A stretch of 11,823 nt of DNA from Clostridia bacterium (GTDB lineage: Bacteria > Bacillota > Clostridia > Oscillospirales > Acutalibacteraceae), in contig CAAGHB010000100.1 of the NCBI GenBank assembly GCA_900769535.1, positions 1 through 11,823 of the forward strand, read 5' to 3'. Positions 1 through 6,581 of the stretch are shown here, one piece after another; the first letter of the stretch is position 1; the number at the start of each line of letters is the position of its first letter. The position numbers and the translations under genes were made by a program. A model generated the notes under the pieces. That model did no database searches. It was not told the DNA's origin and worked only from the letters and a program-made list of their open reading frames with translations.

Positions 1-497
1 ACGTTGCTTCATGCGGCGCATTTACAAGCACATCATATTCGACACCGACAAATCTTAAAAACTCACTTGGTCACCTTGCGTATATTTTGCAGGGTCTTTC
101 GACAGTTCTCGACATAAAGCCCGAACATTTGACGGTTACTGCAAACGGCGAAACCTATGACGGCGATTATCTTTTTGCTGGAATTTGCAATTCGACCTCA
201 CTCGGCGGAATACTTAAACTTGACGAAAAATACGTTGACATGAACGACGGACTTTTTGAAGTTTTGCTTGTAAAATCGCCGAAAAACATTGCCGAGCTTG
301 CATCAATCATCCACGTGCTCAATACTAAAAAATACGATAGCAGCGACCTCATTACCCTTTTTAGCGCAAGTAAAATCGAAATTACCGCCAGCGAAAGCAC
401 CGACTGGTCACTCGACGGAGAGCAGCAAAAGGGCTGTGAAAAAATCGTTATCGAAAACCTGCACGATGCCATTGAGCTCATAGTCCCGAATAAATAA
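1..497 (+). CDS. Diacylglycerol/lipid kinase (YegS/BmrU-like), 3' part only
   Basis: This is the C-terminal 164 residues of an ATP-dependent lipid kinase, read in the frame that starts at base 3. The family phosphorylates diacylglycerol or related lipids at the inner membrane face. The open frame runs off the left edge, so the N-terminal nucleotide-binding half is missing. The first visible residues (VASCGAFTSTSYSTP, then KNSLGHLAYILQGL) match the conserved region of bacterial DagK/YegS/BmrU proteins, where GxFT, SY and KN..G..AY recur. The late DG(E)xxxG-like segment (WSLDGEQQKG) fits the C-terminal beta domain. A TTG at 87 could be mistaken for a start, but conserved residues continue upstream of it, so it is internal. 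The gene ends at a TAA followed by a hairpin terminator and is convergent with the next operon. The subfamily (DagK or YegS-like) cannot be decided from this part. Confidence 0.85.
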   Translation, partial: VASCGAFTSTSYSTPTNLKNSLGHLAYILQGLSTVLDIKPEHLTVTANGETYDGDYLFAGICNSTSLGGILKLDEKYVDMNDGLFEVLLVKSPKNIAELASIIHVLNTKKYDSSDLITLFSASKIEITASESTDWSLDGEQQKGCEKIVIENLHDAIELIVPNK

Positions 498-518
498 TTT
501 ATTGTACAATAAAAAAAC

Positions 519-557
519 AACCACCCTACTTGCAAAAGCAAACAGGGTGGTTTTGTT
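519..557. terminator. Bidirectional intrinsic terminator between convergent genes
   Basis: A perfect 9-bp stem pairs AACCACCCT (519-527) with AGGGTGGTT (544-552). A second inner stem, TTGC (530-533) with GCAA (538-541), caps the loop. A T-rich tract follows on the + strand (551-562). On the other strand the stem is followed by T's from the A-run at 511-517. It can therefore end both the lipid kinase transcript and the leftward thyX-to-U32 operon, whose last stop codon is only 14 bases away. Confidence 0.88.
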
Positions 558-565
558 ATTTTATA

Positions 566-1789
566 CTAATCCTCCGCCTTCATTCGAAGGAGAGAGCCCG
601 CCTTTATTTCGCGGTGATAGGGGATTTTTATTATCTGCATCGGGTGGGGTGCACTTTCGATTTGGTCCCCATTTTCGTCATAGAGAAGGTCGGTGTTCAC
701 CATAAAGGGCGAATTGCCGGGTTCAAGACAGTCAAGCTCGGTTCCGCTGAAAAATTTATTTTTCAGTCGGGCGATGACGAGCCCGTTTTCGTACCCTTCG
801 ACAACTGCGGCAACGGCATAATCGCGAATATATCCGCCGTTTTCATAGGTTTGCATATTCGGCTGACGGCCAAAGTAAAAGCCGGTTGAATAGGTGCGAT
901 GGCTGATTTTATTAAGCTCCTGCATAACCCATTCAGGCACGGGAGCAGTACTGTCGGCGTAATAGGCGTCGATTGCGCCGCGGTATGCGTTGGTTGTTAC
1001 GGCAACGTAATAATGCGACTTTGCCCTCCCCTCAATCTTGAAGGAGGTGATACCTGCCCTCGCCATATCAGCAATATGCTCCGCCATACACATATCGTTG
1101 GCGTTGAGAATATAGCTTCCCTTATCGGTTTCGGAAATGTCATAGAGCTCACCCGGTCGCTTTTGCTCGACGAGGGAGTAGCTCCAACGGCAAGGTTGGG
1201 CGCAGTCACCGCGGTTGGCATCGCGTCCCGTCATATACATTGAAAGCAAACAGCGTCCCGAATATGACATACAAACGGCGCCGTGAGCAAACGCTTCGAG
1301 TTCGAGCGATTTAGGCGTTTTTGCTCGGATTTCGGCAATTTCGTCGAGGGTAAGCTCACGCGCAACAACAATCCTCTTTGCGCCCATTTCGTGAAGCACG
1401 GTTGCCGCTTCGGCATTGACGACGCCCATCTGAACCGACGCGTGAATTTCCGTTTCGGGCGCAATTTCGCGTACCATTTTCATCGCGCCGAGGTCGGTTA
1501 CGATGAACGCATCGGCTCCCGCATCGCGACAGATTGCGATAAAATCGGGAAGCTGTGTCATTTCGCCCGGATGCATAAGGGTATTTACTGTAATATGCGC
1601 TCTCACTCCGCGAGAATGGGCGTATTCGATACCCTCCGCCATTTTTTCGGGGGTAAAATTCTCTGCCCCTGCCCTCATACCGAATTCGGTCCCTGCGAAA
1701 TAAACCGCATCGGCGCCGAAATCGACGGCGCATTTGAGTCGGGTTATGTCGCCGGCAGGGCAAAGCAGCTCTAATTTATTTGACTTCAT
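566..1789 (-). CDS. Peptidase U32 family protein (TrhP/RlhA/YrrN-YrrO type)
   Basis: This is a 407-residue U32 protein. The family signature E-x-F-x2-G-A-V-C-x4-G-x-C-x-x-S is exact at residues 165-183. Despite the name, characterised U32 members are mostly Fe-S proteins needed for RNA or quinone hydroxylation: TrhP in ho5U34 tRNA formation with prephenate, RlhA on 23S rRNA, UbiU/UbiV on ubiquinone. Cys173, Cys180, Cys196 and Cys234 have nearly the spacing I recall for the cluster ligands of UbiU, and Cys200 is a further candidate. The N-terminal ELLCPAGD and the later FKIEGRAKS (250-258) are typical of the family. The ATG directly follows the mltG stop (TAA-ATG), so translation is probably coupled; a possible SD, AAGGAA, lies 11 bases upstream. 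In Bacillus subtilis the U32 genes yrrN and yrrO also follow mltG (yrrL), which favours a tRNA-modification role. The exact substrate is inferred. Confidence 0.92.
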   Translation of the reverse strand: MKSNKLELLCPAGDITRLKCAVDFGADAVYFAGTEFGMRAGAENFTPEKMAEGIEYAHSRGVRAHITVNTLMHPGEMTQLPDFIAICRDAGADAFIVTDLGAMKMVREIAPETEIHASVQMGVVNAEAATVLHEMGAKRIVVARELTLDEIAEIRAKTPKSLELEAFAHGAVCMSYSGRCLLSMYMTGRDANRGDCAQPCRWSYSLVEQKRPGELYDISETDKGSYILNANDMCMAEHIADMARAGITSFKIEGRAKSHYYVAVTTNAYRGAIDAYYADSTAPVPEWVMQELNKISHRTYSTGFYFGRQPNMQTYENGGYIRDYAVAAVVEGYENGLVIARLKNKFFSGTELDCLEPGNSPFMVNTDLLYDENGDQIESAPHPMQIIKIPYHREIKAGSLLRMKAED

Positions 1790-3772
1790 TTAGGCCCACT
1801 TTCCTTCGCGACGAAGCTTTGCGATTGTGTTAAGGTGAGCTGTATATGACTTGTTATAATAGAAATTCATGTCCTTGTCGGTAACGAAATAGGTGTAGCT
1901 GGTATCCGACGGCTGCAAGCAGGCAAGTATCGACCCTTCGGTAAGCGAACACTGCGGTCCGGGTGGGATTCCCTCACTACCTGCGGGATAGGTCTTTTTG
2001 GTGCCGTCCTCGTTGGTAACCGTCATGGGTCCCGCATTGGTATTGTAACGGTTATCGGGATAGTAGTAGGTCGGTGTAGAGCCAAGGAACTTCGGCTCAG
2101 ACCAAGTGAGTCGGTTGTAGAAAACGGACGCTACGTTTCGCATTTCGTTATAGTTTCCGCTGGCTTCGAGCTCTAAGATAGAGCCGATTGCCATACAGTC
2201 GTTGAGTGTCATATCATTTTTACCGAGACGTTCGCCGACCGCCTTTACAAGCTCCTTCCAATTTTCAGGAAGGCGTGAGTCAAAGCCGTTGAGCATCTTA
2301 TCAATGGCCCTCTTTGCATTATTTACAGAGGGCTCGTCGGCATAGAAATTATAGGTATCGGGATAGAGATAGCCCTCGAAGCGATAACGTACGCTATTTT
2401 CGGGAATCTGATTTACCCACGAATACTTATATTCCATATCATCCATGGCGGTAATGAACTGGTCACGGGTACATACGCCGTTTTCTTCAAGAATGGATAT
2501 AATCTTATCAACGTTGGCACCCTCGGGAATTCGCACCTGTACCGTTTCGGCGTGGTTGCCCTGTTTAAGATTATACATAATCGTACCGTAGTCCATTTCG
2601 GAATTAAGCTCGTAGTTACCCCACTGATACGAGCCGTCATTACCCTTTATCTTTGAATAAACGCGGAAAAGCAAGGGGTGGTTGATTATACCCTCTTCAT
2701 ACAATTCATCAGCAATTTTAGCAGTTCCCCAGTTTCCGTCCTCGGGAATGGTAAAGTCGGAAATGGTTCTGCCGCGGCTGATTCCGAAAAAGTCGCATAC
2801 ACCGCTGAGTGTAAATGCGGCAAAGCTGCCTGCGACAATAAGTATGACAAATACCCAGAGGAATGCGTGAATTACGCGATGTCTTTCCTTTGTAAACGAG
2901 CAAAGCACCATAAGAACAACGGCAAAAATAAGCAGAAGCATCATAGCGGTATTATTCGTAAAGCCGAAAATGTCCATTCGCATATCGCCGAAAACGGCAA
3001 TTATTCCGATAATCGCTATGGCGGCTAAAACGAGGGCGGTGATAAACTTTGTCTTATGGGCGAGAAAATACTCGACAACGCCGACCTTGCCCTCGTTTTT
3101 ACGGACAGGGCTTTGTGCTGTCGGCTTTGAAGTGGGTCTTCTTCTCGCGGCAGGTGCGTAATTGGAAGCAGTTGCCTTCGGCTTATTTGAAATCATGCTG
3201 CCGATTTGGAAATCGTCGTCGAGCTCGATACCCTGAATTTTTTGGGGCTCGGGCTTTTTCGCCTCGTTATTTTCAGCAGATGACGGCGCTTCGGCAACAT
3301 CGATTGCGTCAGCGTTTGGCAATATGTCAGTTTCCTCAGCAGCGATTACAGCATCGTCCGAATCAAGCGAAATATCAAGCAAAATTGTGTTTTCGACCTC
3401 GGCATCGGATAGAATGTCATTCGTTTCGTCTAATGCAATAACATTTTCGCTCTCCGATTCGGGTGCGATGCCGAGCATATCACCGTCAGCCATATTATCA
3501 ATTTCAGCATCGGGAAGAATGTCGGTGTCAATATCGGTAGGAAGAACCGACCGACCGGTTTTTTCTTCGCTTTTGGTCGGTTTCTTGCGAACGGCGCGTT
3601 TTTCCTTTCGAGCCGCCTCGCGTCGTGCCTTTACCTCCTCGTCCAAACGAGCGCCGCTGTCGAGATTTTTCCCTCTGTTTGCGGTAAAGAGGTCAAAATT
3701 ATATTTTTCTTCAATACGTTCGGCTTGGTTAACCTTTTCGGGCTGAAAGTCAAACTCCTTCTTCTCGTCCAT
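1790..3772 (-). CDS. mltG: Endolytic murein transglycosylase MltG (YceG-like), three predicted TM segments
   Basis: MltG cleaves nascent glycan strands at the outer membrane face and sets peptidoglycan chain length. The product is 660 residues, about twice the roughly 340 of E. coli MltG. Residues 1-235 are hydrophilic and presumably cytoplasmic: a basic stretch (about 48-73), then a very acidic one (about 78-190) with three degenerate DIL-x-x-A-E/D repeats, then a Pro/Arg/Lys stretch. Hydrophobic segments lie near 243-262, 275-293 and 301-322, whereas the usual family member has one. The YceG-like domain fills 335-660, with FEGYLYPDTY (465-474), the catalytic segment GSILELEASG with Glu534 as likely general acid, YNT (576-578) and GIPPGP (601-606). 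About 22 extra residues separate YNT from GIPPGP. The chosen ATG has an AGGAGG site 6 bases upstream (3779-3784) and begins 1 nt after the cyclo-ligase stop. A longer in-frame start at 3934 would lie inside that gene and is unlikely. Confidence 0.93.
   Translation of the reverse strand: MDEKKEFDFQPEKVNQAERIEEKYNFDLFTANRGKNLDSGARLDEEVKARREAARKEKRAVRKKPTKSEEKTGRSVLPTDIDTDILPDAEIDNMADGDMLGIAPESESENVIALDETNDILSDAEVENTILLDISLDSDDAVIAAEETDILPNADAIDVAEAPSSAENNEAKKPEPQKIQGIELDDDFQIGSMISNKPKATASNYAPAARRRPTSKPTAQSPVRKNEGKVGVVEYFLAHKTKFITALVLAAIAIIGIIAVFGDMRMDIFGFTNNTAMMLLLIFAVVLMVLCSFTKERHRVIHAFLWVFVILIVAGSFAAFTLSGVCDFFGISRGRTISDFTIPEDGNWGTAKIADELYEEGIINHPLLFRVYSKIKGNDGSYQWGNYELNSEMDYGTIMYNLKQGNHAETVQVRIPEGANVDKIISILEENGVCTRDQFITAMDDMEYKYSWVNQIPENSVRYRFEGYLYPDTYNFYADEPSVNNAKRAIDKMLNGFDSRLPENWKELVKAVGERLGKNDMTLNDCMAIGSILELEASGNYNEMRNVASVFYNRLTWSEPKFLGSTPTYYYPDNRYNTNAGPMTVTNEDGTKKTYPAGSEGIPPGPQCSLTEGSILACLQPSDTSYTYFVTDKDMNFYYNKSYTAHLNTIAKLRREGKWA
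3299..3526 (-). repeat. Three degenerate DIL-x-x-A-(E/D) repeats in the MltG cytoplasmic region
   Basis: Within the acidic N-terminal region of MltG the segments TDILPDAEIDN (residues 83-93), NDILSDAEVEN (118-128) and TDILPNADAID (148-158) recur at 35- and 30-residue intervals. They are related in protein sequence but differ at the DNA level, for example in the Ile, Leu and Pro/Ser codons, so they are old or selected repeats and not a recent tandem duplication. Such short linear motifs in a disordered acidic tail could be protein docking sites; that role is inference only. Confidence 0.6.
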
Positions 3773-3773
3773 A

Positions 3774-4394
3774 CTAATCCTCCTGATTTCTCTCTTTTTT
3801 CTTAAAAAACGGCTTGCTTGGCCGCCGTATAAAACGGTCGGTAACGATAAGTCCCAGCGGACAGTCATATCGACCGTGTAACATTCGGTACATATAATCC
3901 TCGGCGTAGCATATTCCGACGGTATCGAAATCATACCGCGCTAAATAGCGGTCATAGTAACCGCCGCCGTAACCGAGACGGTAACCGAAGCTGTCAAGCG
4001 CCAACGCGGGAACAATCATCAGCGTCTCGCTGTAATCGGTGACGGTTTCGAGCGTCTCCTTTGGTTCAAGAACGTTAAAGGTACCCCTCTCCAAATCGTC
4101 CAGCCCCGAAATATAGTGAAATTCCATATTTCGCGTACCCTTTATGCATCGGGGAAGAGCTATTCGCTTTCCGTCGGCAAGGGCTCGCTCAATTATCCCG
4201 AAGGTATCGACCTCAATCGCAGTTGAGGCATATATCATAACCGTTTTTGCGTTTTTATACTGGTAAAGCGAGGTTACCCTTTCGGCAATTCGGCGGTCGC
4301 GAACACCCTTTTGCTCGGGTGAAAGCACCTCTCTCCGCCGTCTTCGCTTTAATCGCAAATCGGCTTTATACTCTCGTAAGTCTATTTGGGACAT
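3774..4394 (-). CDS. fthC: 5-formyltetrahydrofolate cyclo-ligase (methenyl-THF synthetase)
   Basis: This enzyme converts 5-formyl-THF and ATP to 5,10-methenyl-THF, returning a storage or inhibitory folate to the one-carbon pool. The 206-residue product is within the usual 180-210 range. The C-terminal signature VPALALDSFGYRLGYGGGYY (from residue 128) followed by DRYL is the hallmark of the family, binding phosphate and folate. The basic N-terminus (KADLRLKRRRR) and IALPRC (78-83) also fit. It overlaps the upstream DJ-1 gene by 13 bases, and its own stop leaves 1 base before mltG. A GAAAGGG-type SD inside the DJ-1 gene sits 6 bases before the ATG. Its position in the same transcript as thyX makes sense, because ThyX uses 5,10-methylene-THF. 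The C-terminal tail (KPFFKKKERNQED) is highly charged and probably not part of the fold. The family has also been called ygfA or MTHFS. Confidence 0.93.
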   Translation of the reverse strand: MSQIDLREYKADLRLKRRRRREVLSPEQKGVRDRRIAERVTSLYQYKNAKTVMIYASTAIEVDTFGIIERALADGKRIALPRCIKGTRNMEFHYISGLDDLERGTFNVLEPKETLETVTDYSETLMIVPALALDSFGYRLGYGGGYYDRYLARYDFDTVGICYAEDYMYRMLHGRYDCPLGLIVTDRFIRRPSKPFFKKKERNQED

Positions 4395-4927
4395 TTCATG
4401 CCCTTTCTGAGCACCTTCGACTCCTTTTCACCTTTGAGGTATGCAACCATCTGTAACCCGAATTCAATCGCGGCTCCGGCTCCTCGGGCGGTGATTATGT
4501 TTCCGTCGGTGACCGCCGGCTGATCGACAACCTCGGCCCCTTCCAAAAAGCACTCAAATCCATCAAAGCAGGTCGCCTTTCTTCCCGAAAGCAATCCGCG
4601 CTTGCCCAAAATTGAGGGTGCGGCGCAAATGGCTCCGATAAGAGCGCCCTTTTCAGCCGCCTTTTCGATAAAGCGGGAAACGACCTCGCTTCTTTCCAAA
4701 TTCAAGGTGCCGGGCATTCCGCCGGGCAAAATAACCGCTTCGATATCGTCGGGAAGTCCGACCTCGCTATCGGTTATGTCGGCGCCAACGGCAATTCCGT
4801 GTGAGCCGACAACGGCAAGTCCGCCTATTCCTACAACGGTTACGTCAAGCTCGGCTCGGCGAAGAATATCTATCGGGGCTATTGCCTCGATTTCCTCAAA
4901 TCCGCCGGCAAGAAAACAGTATATCAT
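4382..4927 (-). CDS. DJ-1/PfpI (ThiJ) family protein
   Basis: This is a 181-residue single-domain DJ-1 superfamily protein. It has the conserved acidic residue in GGFEEIEA (Glu14, aligning with Glu18 of human DJ-1) and the nucleophile-elbow cysteine in GAICAAPSIL (Cys101, aligning with Cys106). The C-terminal ARGAGAAIEFGLQ matches the family's SRGPGTAIEFAL motif. The His126 of human DJ-1 is replaced in the segment KATCFDGFE (Cys120-Phe121), as is common in bacterial relatives. Database labels for such proteins include ThiJ, glyoxalase III and deglycase; none can be assigned from sequence, and a thiamine role is not supported. The start has an AGGAGAG site 7 bases upstream (4935-4941). It lies 33 bases after tmk and overlaps fthC by 13 bases, so it is expressed with nucleotide and folate genes. 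A redox or metabolite-damage role alongside folates is possible but inferred. Confidence 0.9.
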   Translation of the reverse strand: MIYCFLAGGFEEIEAIAPIDILRRAELDVTVVGIGGLAVVGSHGIAVGADITDSEVGLPDDIEAVILPGGMPGTLNLERSEVVSRFIEKAAEKGALIGAICAAPSILGKRGLLSGRKATCFDGFECFLEGAEVVDQPAVTDGNIITARGAGAAIEFGLQMVAYLKGEKESKVLRKGMKCPK

Positions 4928-4960
4928 TTATTATCTCTCCTAATCAGTAAAAAAACGGGA

Positions 4961-5623
4961 CTATTCGGCGAGTGCCCTCTCGACTATGCCGAAAATTTCA
5001 TCTGCGATGTCATCAATCGGCCGCATATTTTCGCCGTCGGTGCAGCGAATTACATTCCAGCCGAGATATTCGGCGGCAAAAAGCGCACAGTTGTAACAAT
5101 GTTCGAGATAGTCGACGTCCTTTTCGTGAATGTCCTTTTTCCCCTCGTCACCGAGATAACGCTCACTCATAAGGCGCTGTGATACCTTTACGGGTACGTC
5201 GAGGAATATTACCGCATCGGGACGCGGAATCGCAACCTTTTTAAACTCGGTTTCGTACAGCCAATCAAGATAGGTTTCCCATTCCTCGCGAGGCATTTTT
5301 GACATCTGATGCACGGCGTTGGAGGTGGTGTATCGGTCGCATAAAATCGACCTGCCGTTTAAATAATCCTCTCCCCAATGGCGCTTGAAGCTGGCAAATC
5401 GGTCGACTGTGAACAAAAGAGATGTGGCGTAAGCGTTCACGTCATCGGCCGACGAGCCGAATTCGCCCCTCAAATACATTTTAACCAGCGTACTCGACGG
5501 GTCGTCATAGTCGGGAAATTTTACAAATCTAACGGCGTCGCCGAGTCGCTTTTGCAATATTTCGGTTTGGGTTGACTTTCCGCTTCCGTCAAGTCCTTCG
5601 ATAACAATAAGCTTTCCTCTCAT
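4961..5623 (-). CDS. tmk: Thymidylate kinase (dTMP kinase)
   Basis: This enzyme phosphorylates dTMP to dTDP with ATP in the cytoplasm, the step after thymidylate synthase. The 220-residue product opens with a P-loop (GLDGSGKST, 10-18), followed by the dNMP-binding FVKFPDYDDPSS segment, the DRYTTSNAVHQ motif (96-106; family pattern DR-Y-x2-S-x2-x-Q) and a FLDVP strand (140-144) leading to an Arg-containing lid (about 150-165). The sequence belongs to the divergent clostridial form of dTMP kinase, with the DIHEKDVDYLEHCYNCA region, and is not the E. coli type. A deoxynucleoside kinase of the same fold is the main alternative. Its ATG overlaps the thyX stop in an ATGA (5620-5623), and no strong SD is visible, so it probably depends on translation of thyX. 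The pairing with thyX strongly supports dTMP as the substrate. Confidence 0.92.
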   Translation of the reverse strand: MRGKLIVIEGLDGSGKSTQTEILQKRLGDAVRFVKFPDYDDPSSTLVKMYLRGEFGSSADDVNAYATSLLFTVDRFASFKRHWGEDYLNGRSILCDRYTTSNAVHQMSKMPREEWETYLDWLYETEFKKVAIPRPDAVIFLDVPVKVSQRLMSERYLGDEGKKDIHEKDVDYLEHCYNCALFAAEYLGWNVIRCTDGENMRPIDDIADEIFGIVERALAE

Positions 5624-6390
5624 TTTTTGGCCGCCATTTCTTCGAAAAGCTGCTTTACCTCGGCCGCTTTGCCGCAGGTCATTTTACCCTCGGTGCATTT
5701 TCCTCTTACGCAAGGAGGACCCGAGCGTGAAAAGAGATTGGGCGCGACCTCGACACAAAGGCGGTACATTTCGGTAGCAAGCTCACGAATCTCCCACTGG
5801 GCTCGGTTACAGCAACGATGCGAGAAAAAGTTAAATAAACTGCGCGCATTCATGGTGACAATCATCTTTGTCGTGCAGGCGTTGGGCAAAACGAAACGTG
5901 CATCCTCAATCGCCTTCTTTTCGGCTGCGCGAGATGCCGCCTTTTCGTCCATGCCGCCGTCTATCATCTCTTTCTTATGCTTTTGCACGAGTATTTCGGT
6001 AAGACGGTCATAATCCTTTTGCGCATTTTCCATCGACTGAATGAAAATCCGCTCGGCTTCCTTATCCCCCGCAATTTCGGGAGGAAGCACGTACTCGAAC
6101 TGCGCCTCTTTTACATAGCGCTGACTTTGCACGCTGAAAGAAGCGATACGGTGACGCGTAATTTGCGCCAAAAGCGCTCTTGAAACTCCTTCGATTCCAA
6201 AGGTGAACGAGGCGTGTTCAATCGGACTTTCGTGTCCGATTTGCGCCAGCATATCAACAAATCCTGCCGCCTTTTCTTCGTCAAGCCCATCGTGAATGGT
6301 ATCAATATCAGCCGCAGAATAGCAAAGCTTTGCCGCCATAGCGACGGTTATTTCGGGGCAGGGTGTGTGCGCAAGCAGGGTTACCTTCAT
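5620..6390 (-). CDS. thyX: Flavin-dependent thymidylate synthase ThyX
   Basis: ThyX makes dTMP from dUMP using 5,10-methylene-THF, FAD and NADPH. It releases THF, so it does not oblige the cell to have dihydrofolate reductase as ThyA does. The 256-residue product carries the exact ThyX signature RHR-x7-S (Arg79-His80-Arg81 to Ser89, in RHRIASFSVQS), followed by QRY. Downstream are NARSLFNFFSHRCCNRAQWE (181-200), a conserved substrate and flavin region, and a C-terminal Cys tail (Cys227, Cys232, Cys239 in GPPCVRGKCTEGKMTCGK) that I recall from many Firmicutes ThyX proteins. The chosen start (MKVTLLAHTP) has a GA-rich SD region (AGAGGAAAGAAGAGA) just upstream. A start 14 codons earlier is possible but would put residues with no family match before it. 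It is the first gene of the leftward operon and overlaps tmk by 4 bases. Confidence 0.96.
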   Translation of the reverse strand: MKVTLLAHTPCPEITVAMAAKLCYSAADIDTIHDGLDEEKAAGFVDMLAQIGHESPIEHASFTFGIEGVSRALLAQITRHRIASFSVQSQRYVKEAQFEYVLPPEIAGDKEAERIFIQSMENAQKDYDRLTEILVQKHKKEMIDGGMDEKAASRAAEKKAIEDARFVLPNACTTKMIVTMNARSLFNFFSHRCCNRAQWEIRELATEMYRLCVEVAPNLFSRSGPPCVRGKCTEGKMTCGKAAEVKQLFEEMAAKK

Positions 6391-6414
6391 CGTCTCTTCT
6401 TTCCTCTCGTAAAC

Positions 6415-6430
6415 GGCGGCATAAACCGCC
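6415..6430 (-). promoter_or_regulatory. GC hairpin in the thyX leader
   Basis: A perfect 5-bp all-GC stem, GGCGG (6415-6419) with CCGCC (6426-6430), has a 6-base loop. It falls in the short untranslated leader of thyX, between the predicted -10 box and the SD. It stands out in very AT-rich flanks and could stabilise the 5' end or affect ribosome access. No T-run follows, so it is not a terminator. Function is not shown. Confidence 0.4.
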
Positions 6431-6447
6431 AATATATATTTTTATCC

Positions 6448-6476
6448 ATTATAGCAAATGTAAATATATATATCAA
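6448..6476 (-). promoter_or_regulatory. Promoter for the thyX-to-U32 operon
   Basis: Read on the minus strand, TTGATA (6471-6476) and TATAAT (6448-6453) are separated by exactly 17 bases, and TGC just before the -10 box makes it an extended -10. Five of six -35 bases and all six -10 bases match the housekeeping sigma consensus. The leader to the thyX ATG would be about 50 bases. No other convincing promoter is seen within the six-gene operon. Confidence 0.72.
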
Positions 6477-6505
6477 GTAAATAAATAAATTTTATACACT
6501 TTGAA

Positions 6506-6534
6506 TTGACAGAACCGACAAAGGAAAATATAAT
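6506..6534 (+). promoter_or_regulatory. Perfect-consensus housekeeping promoter for the DUF2156 gene
   Basis: TTGACA (6506-6511) and TATAAT (6529-6534) are both perfect and spaced by 17 bases. The ATG lies 48 bases past the -10 box, with GGAG (6568-6571) as SD at a 10-base spacing. The promoter is divergent from the thyX promoter; the two -35 boxes are 29 bases apart across AT-rich DNA. Confidence 0.78.
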
Positions 6535-6581
6535 TAGTGTGACAGGACGAATTTATCAGAAATAAACGGAGAAAAACCGCC

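Noticed and set aside
87..89. TTG as the start of the first gene.
   Set aside because: Conserved lipid-kinase residues (GAFTSTSYSTP, LGHLAYIL) are encoded upstream in the same frame back to the window edge.
1283..1774. A 163-residue open frame on the + strand inside the U32 gene.
   Set aside because: It is antisense to a gene with an exact family signature, has no SD or promoter, and its composition is that of a shadow frame.
3324..3746. A 140-residue Ser-rich open frame on the + strand opposite the MltG N-terminal region.
   Set aside because: Ser-rich shadows are expected opposite acidic codons; there is no SD and MltG accounts for this DNA.
3773..3934. A longer MltG start giving 54 extra residues.
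   Set aside because: It would read through the 3' end of fthC in another frame and lacks the AGGAGG site found just before the ATG at 3772.
4382..4927. Assigning the DJ-1 protein to thiamine synthesis (ThiJ).
   Set aside because: The ThiJ label is historical; neither the sequence nor the neighbours include thiamine genes.
6391..6432. A ThyX start 14 codons upstream.
   Set aside because: The added residues fall on the GC hairpin and the SD region, and ThyX proteins normally begin near the MKVTLLAHTP segment.
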